This document shows positions 26,771-35,896 of a stretch of 64,000 nucleotides of DNA, in pieces. Origin of the DNA: Clostridium sp. 28_17 (GTDB lineage Bacteria; Bacillota; Clostridia; TANB77; CAG-508); assembly GCA_001916065.1 (NCBI GenBank), contig MNRS01000018.1, forward strand, positions 1-64,000. The letters run 5' to 3'. Every line of letters starts with the position of its first letter. The stretch's first letter is position 1. The position numbers and the translations under genes are program-made. The notes under the pieces were generated by a model. It had not been told where the DNA came from. It was given only the letters and a program-made list of their open reading frames with translations, and searched no databases.

Positions 26771-26808
26771 TTGTCATTTTTACAAATAAAAATTTCCTTA
26801 AAATTTTA
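26766..26808. repeat. Direct repeats DRa and DRb, copy 2
   Basis: DRa copy TATTTTTGTCATTTTTA at 26766-26782 is immediately followed by the DRb copy from 26781, with TCCTTAAAATTTTA at 26795-26808. Both lie inside the antisense RNA template. Confidence 0.8.
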
Positions 26809-26872
26809 TTTTAGAAATGAGTTTTCATTTTCTAATCTATTATAATAGTTAACTTCCCATTTCTCTTTAACC

Positions 26873-26901
26873 ATTATATTATATATTTTTATATTTGTAA
26901 A
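26873..26901 (-). promoter_or_regulatory. Promoter of the antisense RNA (26.8 kb locus)
   Basis: On the minus strand, TTTACA at 26896-26901, 17-bp spacer, TATAAT at 26873-26878. Confidence 0.75.
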
Positions 26902-26931
26902 GATATTTTTTATATTTTTTTGATTAAACCC

Positions 26932-28950
26932 CTAATTTTCTATCTCTGTAAAATATTCATTAATTCTAATAATCAATTCCTGTTTAACCTCTTCAATAGT
27001 CATACCCTCAACTTGAGCACCAGCCAAAGTAATATGACCACCACCACCAAGTTTTTCTAAGATAACTTGAACATTTATATCTCCAATAGAACGACCACTA
27101 ATACAGATTTTTTCACCAGTATCACCTAAAACAAATGACGCAGTAACATCACTTATTGTAAGTAATTCGTCTGCTGCCTTAGCACACAATAAACTGATAT
27201 CCTTAGATTTTTCATTTTCACATAAAGCAATTGCTATTGAATCATTAACAATTTCTGCTTTTTTAACTATATCTGCTATTTTGTTAAATGATTCTAAGTC
27301 GCTTTGGAACCATTTTTTAACTCTTATAATGTCAACACCACATTTACGTAAATATGCTGCCGCTTCAAAAGTTCTTACACCTGTTTTAAATGTGAAACTT
27401 TTTGTGTCCATCATAATTCCCGCATATAGTGCTTCCGCTTCTATTTTCTTTAATTCAACATTAACTTCTGCATATTGTAATAACTCTGTTACAAGTTCTG
27501 CTGCAGATGATGCATACACTTCTTGGAATGTTAGTGTTGCATTTTCGATATAGTCTGCACTTCTTCTATGATGGTCTATTATAACTATTTTACTAGCCTT
27601 TTTCAATACTTCTTCAGATTCAACATAAGTAACCTTATGAGTGTCCACAACTACCAATAAAGTGTCTTCATCTATGTTTTCCTCAGCAACTTCTTTGCTA
27701 ATTATTACATCCTCATATTCTGGTTCCTCTTTTAAGCTCTCCATAAAATTCTGCAATGCTGGTCTTTTATTTGAAATAATATATGCATTTTTGTCAAGAC
27801 TCTTAGCAAGTCTATATACACCTATTGCAGACCCTATTGCATCTATATCAGGATTTGTGTGTCCCATAACCATTACTTTGCTTGATTCTTTTATAAGATT
27901 CTCTAATGCATGTGCTACAACTCTTGCCTTTACTTTAGTTCTCTTTTCAACTTCTTGTGACCTACCACCAAAGAATTTATAAATATCATTTTGTCTTACA
28001 ACTGCTTGGTCTCCGCCTCTACCTAGTACAATGTCCATTGCAGTTTGTGCAGATTTATATTTGTCTTTATCAACTTCGCCTTCATTTGAAATTGCAATAC
28101 TTAATGTGAATTGTACTTTTTGTTTTGGGTCCAAGTCCTTTATTTTATCCAATATACTGAATTTGTCTTCTTTTATTTTTTCCAAATATCTTTGCTCAAA
28201 AATATAAATGTACCTATCTCTGTCTGATTTTATCAATATACCATTTGTTTCATTTGTCCATTCATAAATTACTTTATCAATTTCTGCAATATATTGCGCT
28301 TTTTCTTCACTTTCTAGCATTTGCATATTTTCTTCATAGTTGTCTATCATAATAATTCCAACACATGATTTTGAATCATTATATTCATTTTGTAATTTGA
28401 TGTTTTCTGTTTCGTCTATAAAGTACAAAATTGCCATATATTCATTTTTTTCGTTTTTTGAATATCTTTTTGAATTGACAAATTTTCCTACCATTCTGTA
28501 TTGTCTTTTATTTACTTGGATATTTTTTAATATTGATTTGTCTGTACTATTTTTTTTGTTTTTGATTTCGTCTTTTAAATCGTATATTAAATCATTTACA
28601 AAAGTGTTTATGTCTATATCTTCGAATTCTGTTGCAAATTTTGAACTTTTCCATACTACATTTCCGTCTGTTTCTAATATGATTAGTGGAAATGGTGAGT
28701 TTATTAAACTTGTTTTTGCTGCAGAGTCTACTGTTAGTGTTAAGTCTTGCAATGTTTCTGATATTTCGCTTTTTCTTTTATTGTTTGCGAAGTATGTGTA
28801 TCCTAGTATTAGCGCATATAATATTACTGATGGTATTATTAGTATTTTGTTTTGCCAACTGATTCCTATTAGTAAGATTAATATTATTACTAAGTATATT
28901 TTTGTTCTTGATACTAAGTTATCAAAGATTTTTTTGTTACTTGTTTGCAT
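26932..28950 (-). CDS. gdpP: Cyclic-di-AMP phosphodiesterase GdpP
   Basis: Membrane-bound DHH/DHHA1 enzyme that hydrolyses c-di-AMP to pApA and so affects osmotic balance and beta-lactam tolerance. Two membrane helices lie in residues 15-55, then a PAS-like segment and a degenerate GGDEF domain. The DHH active site has GHTNPDIDA (about 363-371), VVDTHK and DHHRR. The DHHA1 end has GGGGHITLAGAQ. At 672 residues it is normal. It precedes rplI-dnaB, as in many Firmicutes, but a type I TA-like locus has entered the gap. Confidence 0.95.
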   Translation of the reverse strand: MQTSNKKIFDNLVSRTKIYLVIILILLIGISWQNKILIIPSVILYALILGYTYFANNKRKSEISETLQDLTLTVDSAAKTSLINSPFPLIILETDGNVVWKSSKFATEFEDIDINTFVNDLIYDLKDEIKNKKNSTDKSILKNIQVNKRQYRMVGKFVNSKRYSKNEKNEYMAILYFIDETENIKLQNEYNDSKSCVGIIMIDNYEENMQMLESEEKAQYIAEIDKVIYEWTNETNGILIKSDRDRYIYIFEQRYLEKIKEDKFSILDKIKDLDPKQKVQFTLSIAISNEGEVDKDKYKSAQTAMDIVLGRGGDQAVVRQNDIYKFFGGRSQEVEKRTKVKARVVAHALENLIKESSKVMVMGHTNPDIDAIGSAIGVYRLAKSLDKNAYIISNKRPALQNFMESLKEEPEYEDVIISKEVAEENIDEDTLLVVVDTHKVTYVESEEVLKKASKIVIIDHHRRSADYIENATLTFQEVYASSAAELVTELLQYAEVNVELKKIEAEALYAGIMMDTKSFTFKTGVRTFEAAAYLRKCGVDIIRVKKWFQSDLESFNKIADIVKKAEIVNDSIAIALCENEKSKDISLLCAKAADELLTISDVTASFVLGDTGEKICISGRSIGDINVQVILEKLGGGGHITLAGAQVEGMTIEEVKQELIIRINEYFTEIEN

Positions 28951-29032
28951 AAATCTCTCCTTTTACATATTCTATTTTACTTCGATTTTGGAGATTTGTC
29001 AATATCGTTTCACTTTAGAGTTTATTTAAACT

Positions 29033-29076
29033 AAAAAAGTTGTTATTGGGTTTGAGACCTTTTAACAACTTTTTGT
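29033..29076. terminator. Terminator downstream of the prepilin-like gene
   Basis: AAAAAGTTGTTA pairs with TAACAACTTTTT over an 18-nt loop, with flanking T/A-runs. Confidence 0.7.
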
Positions 29077-29104
29077 ACTTTGAATTAACTTTAATATTTT
29101 TAAA

Positions 29105-30271
29105 TTATTTTAAAAATAATGTAACTCGAAATCCACAATTATTATTAGCACCATTTACATGTCCATCTCCACGGTTGCCTGCAGGAGAATTATAATTATA
29201 AGCACCTCCACGGAACATAATAGGCTCAATATCAATTGTATCATTGATATTAGGATTAACTTCTGTTGTAAATTCCGCAACATTTCCACCCATATCATAA
29301 ATATTACATTTTGGAGTAGTTTTTCCCGTCAAAAGTCTTTGTGACGTTCCCATCGGTTTGGTTACCCCGTCATATCTTACTATTTTATCACTCCAATTTT
29401 CATTATATTTATCATCTCTTATTTTTGCATAATTAGGAAATCCATTATTTTGTATAAAATTAATTGCTGTATCCCATGCATAACTTGAACATAAATGTAT
29501 TTTTGCTCCATTACCTCCATTCATTTCTTTAGCTATTCTATAAGCAGTACTCCAATTAATATTTGTCTTAGGATTTTGATTTGCTTTTACCACTGCCGTT
29601 TCTTTTTCATCGCCAACCTCGTATCTGCCTATATAATATCCTCCATTTTTATATACACTCTCTCTTTCCGTTTTTACCTGTAATACAATTTCTTCTAGTT
29701 TTTCATCTGTAAGTCCATTTGTTTTATCAACCTCACTACATTTTGCATCTGTTAAAGTCAACTCATCTTTTGATGCCTTTGTACCATTATCACCTTCAAC
29801 TTCCCATTCAGTTCTTTCAAATTTCAATTTTGTATTTTTTTCCTCCGTTGTACATGGTATCCATACATATTGATTGCCTTTTTCATCCTCTACAACAATC
29901 CCTTTTTCAACTGTCAAATTTCCTATATTTAATACTTTAAACCCTGCTGGAACAACTATTCTAACACCATTTTCATCTTGCAATTCAATATTTTCTGTTT
30001 TACTTAATACTTTTTCCGTATTATCCAAAGTTAATTTCATAACTGAAAATTTGTTTAATTCCGCTTCATATTCATCTAATATTTTATTCTGCTCATTTTC
30101 AGCATCTTCAAATTTTTGTTTTGCATCCTTTGCCTTTTTAAATATCCCCGTATTAGATAAAGTAGATATTGAAATCCCTGCCAAAATCAATAAAATAACA
30201 ATAGTGACAACCAATGCTACAAGTGTTATTCCTCTTTCTTTCATTCCTTTTATTTCTCTCAAACCAAACAT
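29105..30271 (-). CDS. Prepilin-type protein with FGE/SUMF1-like C-terminal domain
   Basis: The N-terminus MFGLREIKGMKERGITLVAL plus VVTIVILLILAGIS is a prepilin-like leader: a short basic lead, a glycine before the hydrophobic helix, and one membrane helix (about residues 15-36). A coiled-coil stalk follows. The C-terminal ~200 residues have GGYYIGRYEVGDE, ASKDELTLTDA and an ending GFRVTLFL, as in formylglycine-generating-enzyme/sulfatase-modifying-factor folds. Those are often only carbohydrate- or ligand-binding scaffolds. AAGGAG sets the start at 30271 rather than 30331. It is probably an extracellular pseudopilin-like protein. No pilus machinery is in the window. Confidence 0.8.
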   Translation of the reverse strand: MFGLREIKGMKERGITLVALVVTIVILLILAGISISTLSNTGIFKKAKDAKQKFEDAENEQNKILDEYEAELNKFSVMKLTLDNTEKVLSKTENIELQDENGVRIVVPAGFKVLNIGNLTVEKGIVVEDEKGNQYVWIPCTTEEKNTKLKFERTEWEVEGDNGTKASKDELTLTDAKCSEVDKTNGLTDEKLEEIVLQVKTERESVYKNGGYYIGRYEVGDEKETAVVKANQNPKTNINWSTAYRIAKEMNGGNGAKIHLCSSYAWDTAINFIQNNGFPNYAKIRDDKYNENWSDKIVRYDGVTKPMGTSQRLLTGKTTPKCNIYDMGGNVAEFTTEVNPNINDTIDIEPIMFRGGAYNYNSPAGNRGDGHVNGANNNCGFRVTLFLK

Positions 30272-30424
30272 AAAAATTCTCCTTTTCTCTTGTGATAATC
30301 CAATTATATAACAATTTGTTTTAAAATACAATATAACATTTTGTTTTATTTTATAATTTTTTCAGATTTTATTTTTAGTTATTATTACCAACTATACAAA
30401 TTTTTATAAGGAAGGATTTTAAAA

Positions 30425-30682
30425 ATGGAAACACGAATAAAAAATTTAAGAGAAGATAATGATTATACTCAAAAACAAATTAGCAAATTTCTTAATATTT
30501 CACAAGTTGCTTACTCCTACTATGAGTTAAACAAAAGAAGTATTCCTTTAGAACTGCTATGCAAATTAGCAGATTTCTACAATACAAGCGTTGATTATCT
30601 ATTATACAGAACAAATATCCGCACTCCTTATAGCGACATTTCTATCATAAAAAAATCAAATAAAGATTCAATAACAATATAA
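30425..30682 (+). CDS. XRE-family helix-turn-helix regulator
   Basis: The 85-aa product is mostly a Cro/CI-type DNA-binding domain: IKNLREDNDYTQKQISKFLN, then the recognition-helix region QVAYSYYELNKRSIP, and LCKLADFYNTSVDYLLYRT. A short tail follows. An AAGGAAGG site precedes the ATG. It is divergent from the prepilin-like gene, whose promoter region it may control. Four 33-bp direct repeats begin 16 bp after its stop and could be binding sites; that is inference. Confidence 0.9.
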   Translation: METRIKNLREDNDYTQKQISKFLNISQVAYSYYELNKRSIPLELLCKLADFYNTSVDYLLYRTNIRTPYSDISIIKKSNKDSITI

Positions 30683-30694
30683 TATCACCCACCA

Positions 30695-30826
30695 TTTGCA
30701 CAAAATCAAAAATAGTGTTGTACTCATTTTGCACAAAATCAAAGATAGTGTTTTATTCATTTTGCACAAAATCAAAAATAATATCATTCAAGATTTACAC
30801 AAAATCAAGAATAATATTATTTTTAT
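30695..30826. repeat. Four 33-bp direct repeats
   Basis: GCACAAAATC recurs at 30698, 30731 and 30764 and as ACACAAAATC at 30797, an exact 33-bp period, with the following AAAAATA partly conserved. A frame through it encodes LHKIKN-type 11-residue repeats but starts at TTG without a ribosome binding site. The repeats are therefore treated as non-coding. Confidence 0.8.
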
Positions 30827-30848
30827 TGAACTATCTCAAGATAGTATA

Positions 30849-32855
30849 TTATTTATTTTCATCATTAATTACATTAGTACTTAAAACTGCCTCTTCCTTA
30901 TTTTGTTCACTATCCTCTTGTTTTTTAACAGCATCTGCTATCATAATAAACTTAACCTCGCCATCATTTTCACCATCAAGCATTGTGAAATTATTATAAT
31001 CTTTAGATAAATCAGTTAATTTTTGAACTCTTGTAGTTAAATCTTTAACATCACCATTAATATAATTACAAATTTTCTTGATTCCTTCTTCATTAAATGT
31101 CTTAATGCCCTCTGCTAAAGTTGTTGCTCCATCATTAACTTGATTTGTTCCATTTGCTAATGTTGTAGCACCATTATTTAATTCTGATAATCCTGATGTC
31201 AATTGATTTAAGCCATTTCCTAAAGTGCTCATTTGAGAAACAACTTGATTTGTAAATGTCTTTTTAGCTTGATTTCCAACTTGTTTTGCTACTGTTGTTG
31301 AAGTTTGCATTGCTGTTGTAGTTGCAGTACTTTGAGCGGTTGTTAAAGCGGTTGTTATTGCTGTTTGTGTTGCTATTTGTTGTGCTGTTTCAATAGCAGT
31401 TGTTTCTGCAGTTTGTGTTGCAACTTGTTGTGCTACATTTAAAGCAGTTGCTACTGCAGTTAGTTCTGCTGTAGTTTTTGCTGTTGCTAAAGCAGTATTT
31501 ACCGCTGTTTGTGTTGCTGTGCTTTGTGCTGTTGCAATAAGTAATTTTTTTTCGGCTTCTGTTAATGCTGGATAACTTGCTTGTGCATTTGTTATTATTG
31601 TAGTTTTTTGTGCTTCTGTCAATCGTGCTCCATCTTTGGCTTTTTCTGTAATTTGTGCTTTTTGCTCTTCTGTTAATGCTGCACCTTTTTTTGCTAATGC
31701 AGTAATTTCTGCACTTTGAGCCTCTGTTAATTTAGCTTTTTTAGCGGCTTGAGCCTTAATTTGTGTTTTTTGCTCATCTGTTAAAACTGCACTTGTTTGG
31801 GCTTGTGCTTTTATTTGAGCCTTTTGTTCTTCTGTTAATTTACTACTTTCGGCTGCTTGTTGTTTTATTGATTCTAAAGTTTTGCTATCTAATGCTTCTG
31901 ACTTATCATTTTTTAAACTTTGTGTTGATTTTGCTACTTCTGAAGATATTGTTTGTGCACCATTATATGCTGTTGTAACACCATCTTTTAAAGTATTTGC
32001 ACCTGTTGCTAATTCTGTAGTTCCATCTTTTAATGTGTTAGCTCCATTTTGAATTTGATTCATTGAAGTTTGTAATGTATTTACTTGACCATATATTTCA
32101 TCCAAATTATCAAAAACTTTTAAATCATCTTCTTCTAAAACTTTAGGTGTAACATAAGACATTATACTACTTGTTTCAAAATTTGTTGCATCCATTGTAA
32201 TTTCTACATTACTTGGAATTTCAACTTCGTCATCAGATAATCCTAAACTTTCTTGTAGACCTGGCATAGCCATACCAACTACAACAGTTTTTGAACCATC
32301 ATCAACAACTTTACCTGAAGAAACTCCTATATTTCTTGCATTTTCGTTTTCAATTATAGTTCCTGCAACTACTACAAATGGTACATACATTTTAACTTTT
32401 TTACCATTTATATCAACAGTTCTTTCTTCTTTATTTGTATATTGTAATGTAATTTTAACTTTACCACTTTTTCCGGCAATTTCGTTTGCAGAAAGTTCTT
32501 TTCCATCTAACTCATATTTAACATTACATTCAATTGGTAACTCTTTTGAAGATTCTCCTTGATAATAAATATCGTTTTTATTAGCATTCCATGCAAATTT
32601 GTTACCATCTTGTGTATAAGTTTCGTCCCCACTTGTGTTTTTAACATTTAATAAATCTGATAAATCATTAATTAAATCTACATTTTCAGTATTTTTAATA
32701 TGTGTACTTACTATTGTTTTATAATTTTTTCCATTACTGTCCATTTTTGAATAAACAGTTTCATCTTTTGTGTAAGCAAATACAGGAAGTGTGTATCCAA
32801 CCATAGAGCATAACAATGTACCTGAAATTATTTTTGAAATTACTTTATTATTCAT
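30849..32855 (-). CDS. Secreted repeat protein paired with MMPL exporter
   Basis: The 668-aa protein has a signal peptide (residues 1-28, cleavage near VFAYT). A middle region contains repeats of the LxxG type (GANTLKDGTTELATGANTLK), typical of YhgE/Pip-like and MMPL-associated proteins. Six 18-residue units follow, starting LT(E/D)xQKxxI. An Ala/Thr/Gln-rich helical stretch comes next, then more LxxG repeats. There is no C-terminal membrane anchor. It is directly downstream of the MMPL gene and under the same TetR-type control. It probably works outside the membrane with the exporter; the cargo is unknown. Confidence 0.8.
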   Translation of the reverse strand: MNNKVISKIISGTLLCSMVGYTLPVFAYTKDETVYSKMDSNGKNYKTIVSTHIKNTENVDLINDLSDLLNVKNTSGDETYTQDGNKFAWNANKNDIYYQGESSKELPIECNVKYELDGKELSANEIAGKSGKVKITLQYTNKEERTVDINGKKVKMYVPFVVVAGTIIENENARNIGVSSGKVVDDGSKTVVVGMAMPGLQESLGLSDDEVEIPSNVEITMDATNFETSSIMSYVTPKVLEEDDLKVFDNLDEIYGQVNTLQTSMNQIQNGANTLKDGTTELATGANTLKDGVTTAYNGAQTISSEVAKSTQSLKNDKSEALDSKTLESIKQQAAESSKLTEEQKAQIKAQAQTSAVLTDEQKTQIKAQAAKKAKLTEAQSAEITALAKKGAALTEEQKAQITEKAKDGARLTEAQKTTIITNAQASYPALTEAEKKLLIATAQSTATQTAVNTALATAKTTAELTAVATALNVAQQVATQTAETTAIETAQQIATQTAITTALTTAQSTATTTAMQTSTTVAKQVGNQAKKTFTNQVVSQMSTLGNGLNQLTSGLSELNNGATTLANGTNQVNDGATTLAEGIKTFNEEGIKKICNYINGDVKDLTTRVQKLTDLSKDYNNFTMLDGENDGEVKFIMIADAVKKQEDSEQNKEEAVLSTNVINDENK

Positions 32856-32887
32856 TTTTTATACCTCCAATTTTATTATACATTAAG

Positions 32888-32941
32888 TTGAAAAATTTCG
32901 AATTCGCCACGTACACAGCCAAAATTGTAATTATTTTTCAA
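32888..32941. repeat. Inverted repeat of the AAAAATAATT family after mmpL gene
   Basis: Left arm TTGAAAAATTTCGAATTCGC and a right arm that reads GCCAAAATTGTAATTATTTT enclose a short loop. The right arm overlaps the MMPL stop codon. The arm sequence AAAAATAATTACAATTTT is shared exactly with the rpoB-rpoC spacer. Confidence 0.65.
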
Positions 32942-35003
32942 CGCTTTGTTTCATCTTTAAAGTCGTCTTGCAAATCATCTTATCAAACAACAATAAGAAT
33001 GCTGGTAATACCATAATAACTGTAAACATACTTATAATTGCACCTCTAGACATAAGCGTACATAATGATGCAATCATTCCAATTTTTGAAACAACGCCAA
33101 CCCCAAATGTTGCACCAAAGAAACATAATCCACTAACAATAATTGAACTTATTGATGTTCCTAATGCTTCTGAAACCGCTTCTTTTTTGTCTTTTCCTTC
33201 TTTTCTGAAATTTATATATTTTGTTGTTATCAATATTGCATAATCTATTGTAGCCCCCAATTGAATTGTTCCAATAACTATTGAAGCAATAAATGGTAAA
33301 GTAGTATTTGTATATGTTGATATTCCCATATTTAGGAATATAGCAAATTCAATTACCACCATCAAAATTACTGGTAAAGAAATTGATTTTAAAACAAATA
33401 TCATAATTACAAATATAACTACAATTGAAACACTATTTACACTATTAAAATCATGGTCACTAATCTCAACTAAGTCTTTCATTAATGGTCCTTCACCTGC
33501 AAGTAAAGCACTATCATCATACTCTTTAATTATTGAATTGATTTTATCAACTTGTTCATTCAATTCATCTGTTGCAAGTTCATATTTTGAACTAATTACA
33601 ACTAATTGATATTTATCATTTTTAAGCATTGACTTAATACTATCTGGTATTACTTCTTCTGGAATTCCGTTATCTGCAAGTGATGAATATCCCAACGCAA
33701 ATTCAACTCCATCTAAGTCTTGAATTTTATCTAACATCTCATTTACTTTGTAACTTGGAACATCTTTATTTACTAAAGCAAGTTCAGTTGAAACCATATT
33801 AAACTTATCTTCCAAAGTATTTGATGCTTCTATACTTGGCAATGTTTGTGGTAGTGTTTTGTTTAAATCATAATAAACACTTATTTTTGAGTAACCATAA
33901 ACTGCTACCGGTAATATTACTAAGAATGTAACAATTATTGCTTTATAATGTTTAATATTAAAGTTTTTCCATTTTTCAAATCTTGGTAATATTTCTTTAT
34001 GTTTTGTTTTTTCAATAGCCTTATCAAATATCAATAACATTGCTGGTAATACTGTAACAACAGAAACAACTCCTAAGAATACACCTTTTGCCATTACAAT
34101 TCCTATATCTTTTCCAAGTGTTAAGTTCATACTGCAAAGTGCTAAAAACCCTGCTATTGTAGTTAATGAACTTCCTACAACTGATACTAATGTTTTTGAT
34201 ATTGCATGAGCCATTGCATCATCATTATCACTATAATTTTGTTTTTCTGCTTTATAACTGTGGTATAAGAATATCGCGAAATCCATTGTTACACCAAGTT
34301 GTAAAACAGCACTAATTGCTTTTGTTATATAAGATATTTCTCCTAAGAAAATATTTGAACCCATATTATATAAAATTGCAATTCCTATACTTGCTAAAAG
34401 AAACACTGGAGCTAAATATGAGTCTAATGCAAATTGTAAAACTAACATACATAAGATTACTGCTATAACTACATATATTGCGATTTCTGAATTAGCAATA
34501 TTTTTTGTATCTAGTACTAAAGCAGACATTCCACTTATTTTACATTGTTTATCGGCAATTTTTCTTAATTGTTCTATTGATTCTAATGTTTTATCTGAAG
34601 AAATTCCCTCTTTGAAAGTTACTAAAATTGCTGTATCCCCATCTTTATATGCTATATCTTTTACTTCGTCTGGTAGCATTTCTTCTGGTATATTTGAACC
34701 AAGTAAATCTGCCACACTTGCTACTTTTTCTACATTATCTAATTCTTTAAATTTACCCTCTAATTTTTGAATATCTTTTGTACTCATATTTTCTGTAATT
34801 ACAATTGAATATGAACCCATATTAAATTCATTTGTTAATATGTTTTCACCCTTAACTGTATCTACATCATCTGGTAAGTATGCCAATATATCATAATTGA
34901 TTCTTGTTTCTTGCATTCCTATAAATGATAGTATTAGTAACAATAATGCAATTATGAGAATGATTTTTTTATGCTTACATATTTTCTCTGCAAATTTTAA
35001 CAT
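32931..35003 (-). CDS. MMPL/RND-family membrane exporter
   Basis: The ~690-aa product has the RND layout: one N-terminal helix (around ILIIALLLLILSFIGMQETR), a large extracytoplasmic loop, then five helices, and this half repeated from about residue 355. Motifs such as GVTMDFAIFLYHSY and GATIDYAILITTKYINFRKE are the conserved SSD/MMPL helix-4 sequences. Relatives move lipids, siderophores or drugs. The frame opens at 35048, but MKTRPPIPK there is encoded by a REP-like repeat. AAAGGAG before ATG 35003 sets the start. Its promoter overlaps TetR-type operators. Confidence 0.9.
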   Translation of the reverse strand: MLKFAEKICKHKKIILIIALLLLILSFIGMQETRINYDILAYLPDDVDTVKGENILTNEFNMGSYSIVITENMSTKDIQKLEGKFKELDNVEKVASVADLLGSNIPEEMLPDEVKDIAYKDGDTAILVTFKEGISSDKTLESIEQLRKIADKQCKISGMSALVLDTKNIANSEIAIYVVIAVILCMLVLQFALDSYLAPVFLLASIGIAILYNMGSNIFLGEISYITKAISAVLQLGVTMDFAIFLYHSYKAEKQNYSDNDDAMAHAISKTLVSVVGSSLTTIAGFLALCSMNLTLGKDIGIVMAKGVFLGVVSVVTVLPAMLLIFDKAIEKTKHKEILPRFEKWKNFNIKHYKAIIVTFLVILPVAVYGYSKISVYYDLNKTLPQTLPSIEASNTLEDKFNMVSTELALVNKDVPSYKVNEMLDKIQDLDGVEFALGYSSLADNGIPEEVIPDSIKSMLKNDKYQLVVISSKYELATDELNEQVDKINSIIKEYDDSALLAGEGPLMKDLVEISDHDFNSVNSVSIVVIFVIMIFVLKSISLPVILMVVIEFAIFLNMGISTYTNTTLPFIASIVIGTIQLGATIDYAILITTKYINFRKEGKDKKEAVSEALGTSISSIIVSGLCFFGATFGVGVVSKIGMIASLCTLMSRGAIISMFTVIMVLPAFLLLFDKMICKTTLKMKQSVEK

Positions 35004-35021
35004 TTTTTTACTCCTTTCGAA

Positions 35022-35096
35022 TTTAGGGATTGGGGGACGGGTCTTCAATCCCTATTTTTTTTCGGGATTGAAGACCCGTCCCCCTAATCCCTAATT
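35022..35096. repeat. REP-like inverted pair upstream of mmpL
   Basis: GGGATTGGGGGACGGGTCTT, a short T-run, then the same sequence inverted. It lies between the promoter and the MMPL start codon, so the hairpin would be in the mRNA leader. Confidence 0.8.
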
Positions 35097-35100
35097 TTTA

Positions 35101-35207
35101 TGACCGTTAGTCACTTTCTATATAATACTACTTTTATGACCATTGGTCAATACTTTTTACAAAATTTATATAAATTTATTGACCAAAAGTCAAATTTATG
35201 CAATAAT
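35101..35207. promoter_or_regulatory. Divergent promoters with three TGACC-N3-GGTCA-like operators
   Basis: Palindromes TGACCGTTAGTCA (35101), TGACCATTGGTCA (35137) and TGACCAAAAGTCA (35180). The minus-strand promoter for the MMPL gene is TTGACC (35145-35150), 17 bp, TATTAT (35122-35127). The plus-strand promoter for the regulator is TTGACC (35179-35184), 17 bp, AATAAT (35202-35207). Each -35 box lies inside an operator and the first operator lies downstream of the MMPL -10, so one repressor could control both directions. Confidence 0.85.
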
Positions 35208-35267
35208 ATTTATATATTAAATACAAAATCTAAAAAATTGTATCTCATGGAAGGAATGAAATTCACT

Positions 35268-35873
35268 ATGAAAAATGATAAAGAAGGAAAAGAAAATAGA
35301 CTACTAAACACGGCTTTTAAATTATTTACTGAAAAAGGAATAAAAGATACATCAATACAAGAAATAGTTGATAATGCAAGTGTTGCAAAGGGTACTTTTT
35401 ACTTATATTTTAAAGATAAATATGAAATACGAGATATTTTGATTGCTAAAAAATCTCAAAAACTTTTCTCTGATGCTTTAAAATCTCTTAGAAAAAATTA
35501 CATTTCAGATTTTTCTGATTGTATTATTTATATTATAAATTATGTTATTGATGAATTAACTAAAAATCCTTTGCTTTTAAAATTTATTTCTAAAAATTTG
35601 TCTTGGGGGGTTTTTAGTAAGACTGTTTTAAATTTGCACGATAAAGGTGCTGATGATGAAGATTCTGTTTATGATTTGTTTATTAGGGGTATTGAAGAGA
35701 ATAATATAAAATTAAGTAATCCTGATGTAACTTTGTTTATGATTATTGAACTTGTTGGCTCTACTTGCTTTAATTCTATTTTGTATAAAGAGCCTTTGCC
35801 TATTGAAGATTATAAACCATATCTGTATAGAACTATTCGTAATTTGATAAAAGATGAGGAAATTAAAAAATAA
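35268..35873 (+). CDS. TetR/AcrR-family repressor
   Basis: The N-terminal helix-turn-helix is typical: NRLLNTAFKLFTEKGIKDTS, IQEIVDNASVAKGTFYLYFK, DKYEIRDIL. The rest is a ligand-binding/dimerisation domain. The frame opens at 35100, inside the operator region. ATG 35268, behind GGAAGGA, gives about 201 residues and a normal TetR start; ATG 35259 is an alternative. It is divergent from the MMPL exporter and, by position and the three palindromes between them, is its likely repressor and its own. Confidence 0.9.
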   Translation: MKNDKEGKENRLLNTAFKLFTEKGIKDTSIQEIVDNASVAKGTFYLYFKDKYEIRDILIAKKSQKLFSDALKSLRKNYISDFSDCIIYIINYVIDELTKNPLLLKFISKNLSWGVFSKTVLNLHDKGADDEDSVYDLFIRGIEENNIKLSNPDVTLFMIIELVGSTCFNSILYKEPLPIEDYKPYLYRTIRNLIKDEEIKK

Positions 35874-35896
35874 TCAAATTTTTTATCCAACAACTC

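Larger units (their letters stand above)
26735..26866 (-). ncRNA. Candidate antisense RNA antitoxin, convergent to the 25-aa peptide mRNA
   Basis: A minus-strand promoter (26873-26901) and the shared terminator define about 130 nt without a credible ORF. The RNA contains a stem GAAATGGG/CTCATTTC and the complements of DRa and DRb copy 2. It can therefore pair with the mRNA at its 5' end and over the start codon. The 3' terminator regions of the two RNAs are fully complementary. Known parallel: RNA II of the Fst/par loci. Confidence 0.65.

Noticed and set aside
30695..30826. Repeat array considered as CRISPR
   Set aside because: Only four units, the whole 33-bp period is partly conserved rather than repeat plus unique spacer, and no cas genes are nearby.
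30696..30884. Plus-strand frame of 62 codons with LHKIKN repeats
   Set aside because: Starts at TTG with no ribosome binding site and is produced by the 33-bp DNA repeats; its end overlaps the convergent real gene.
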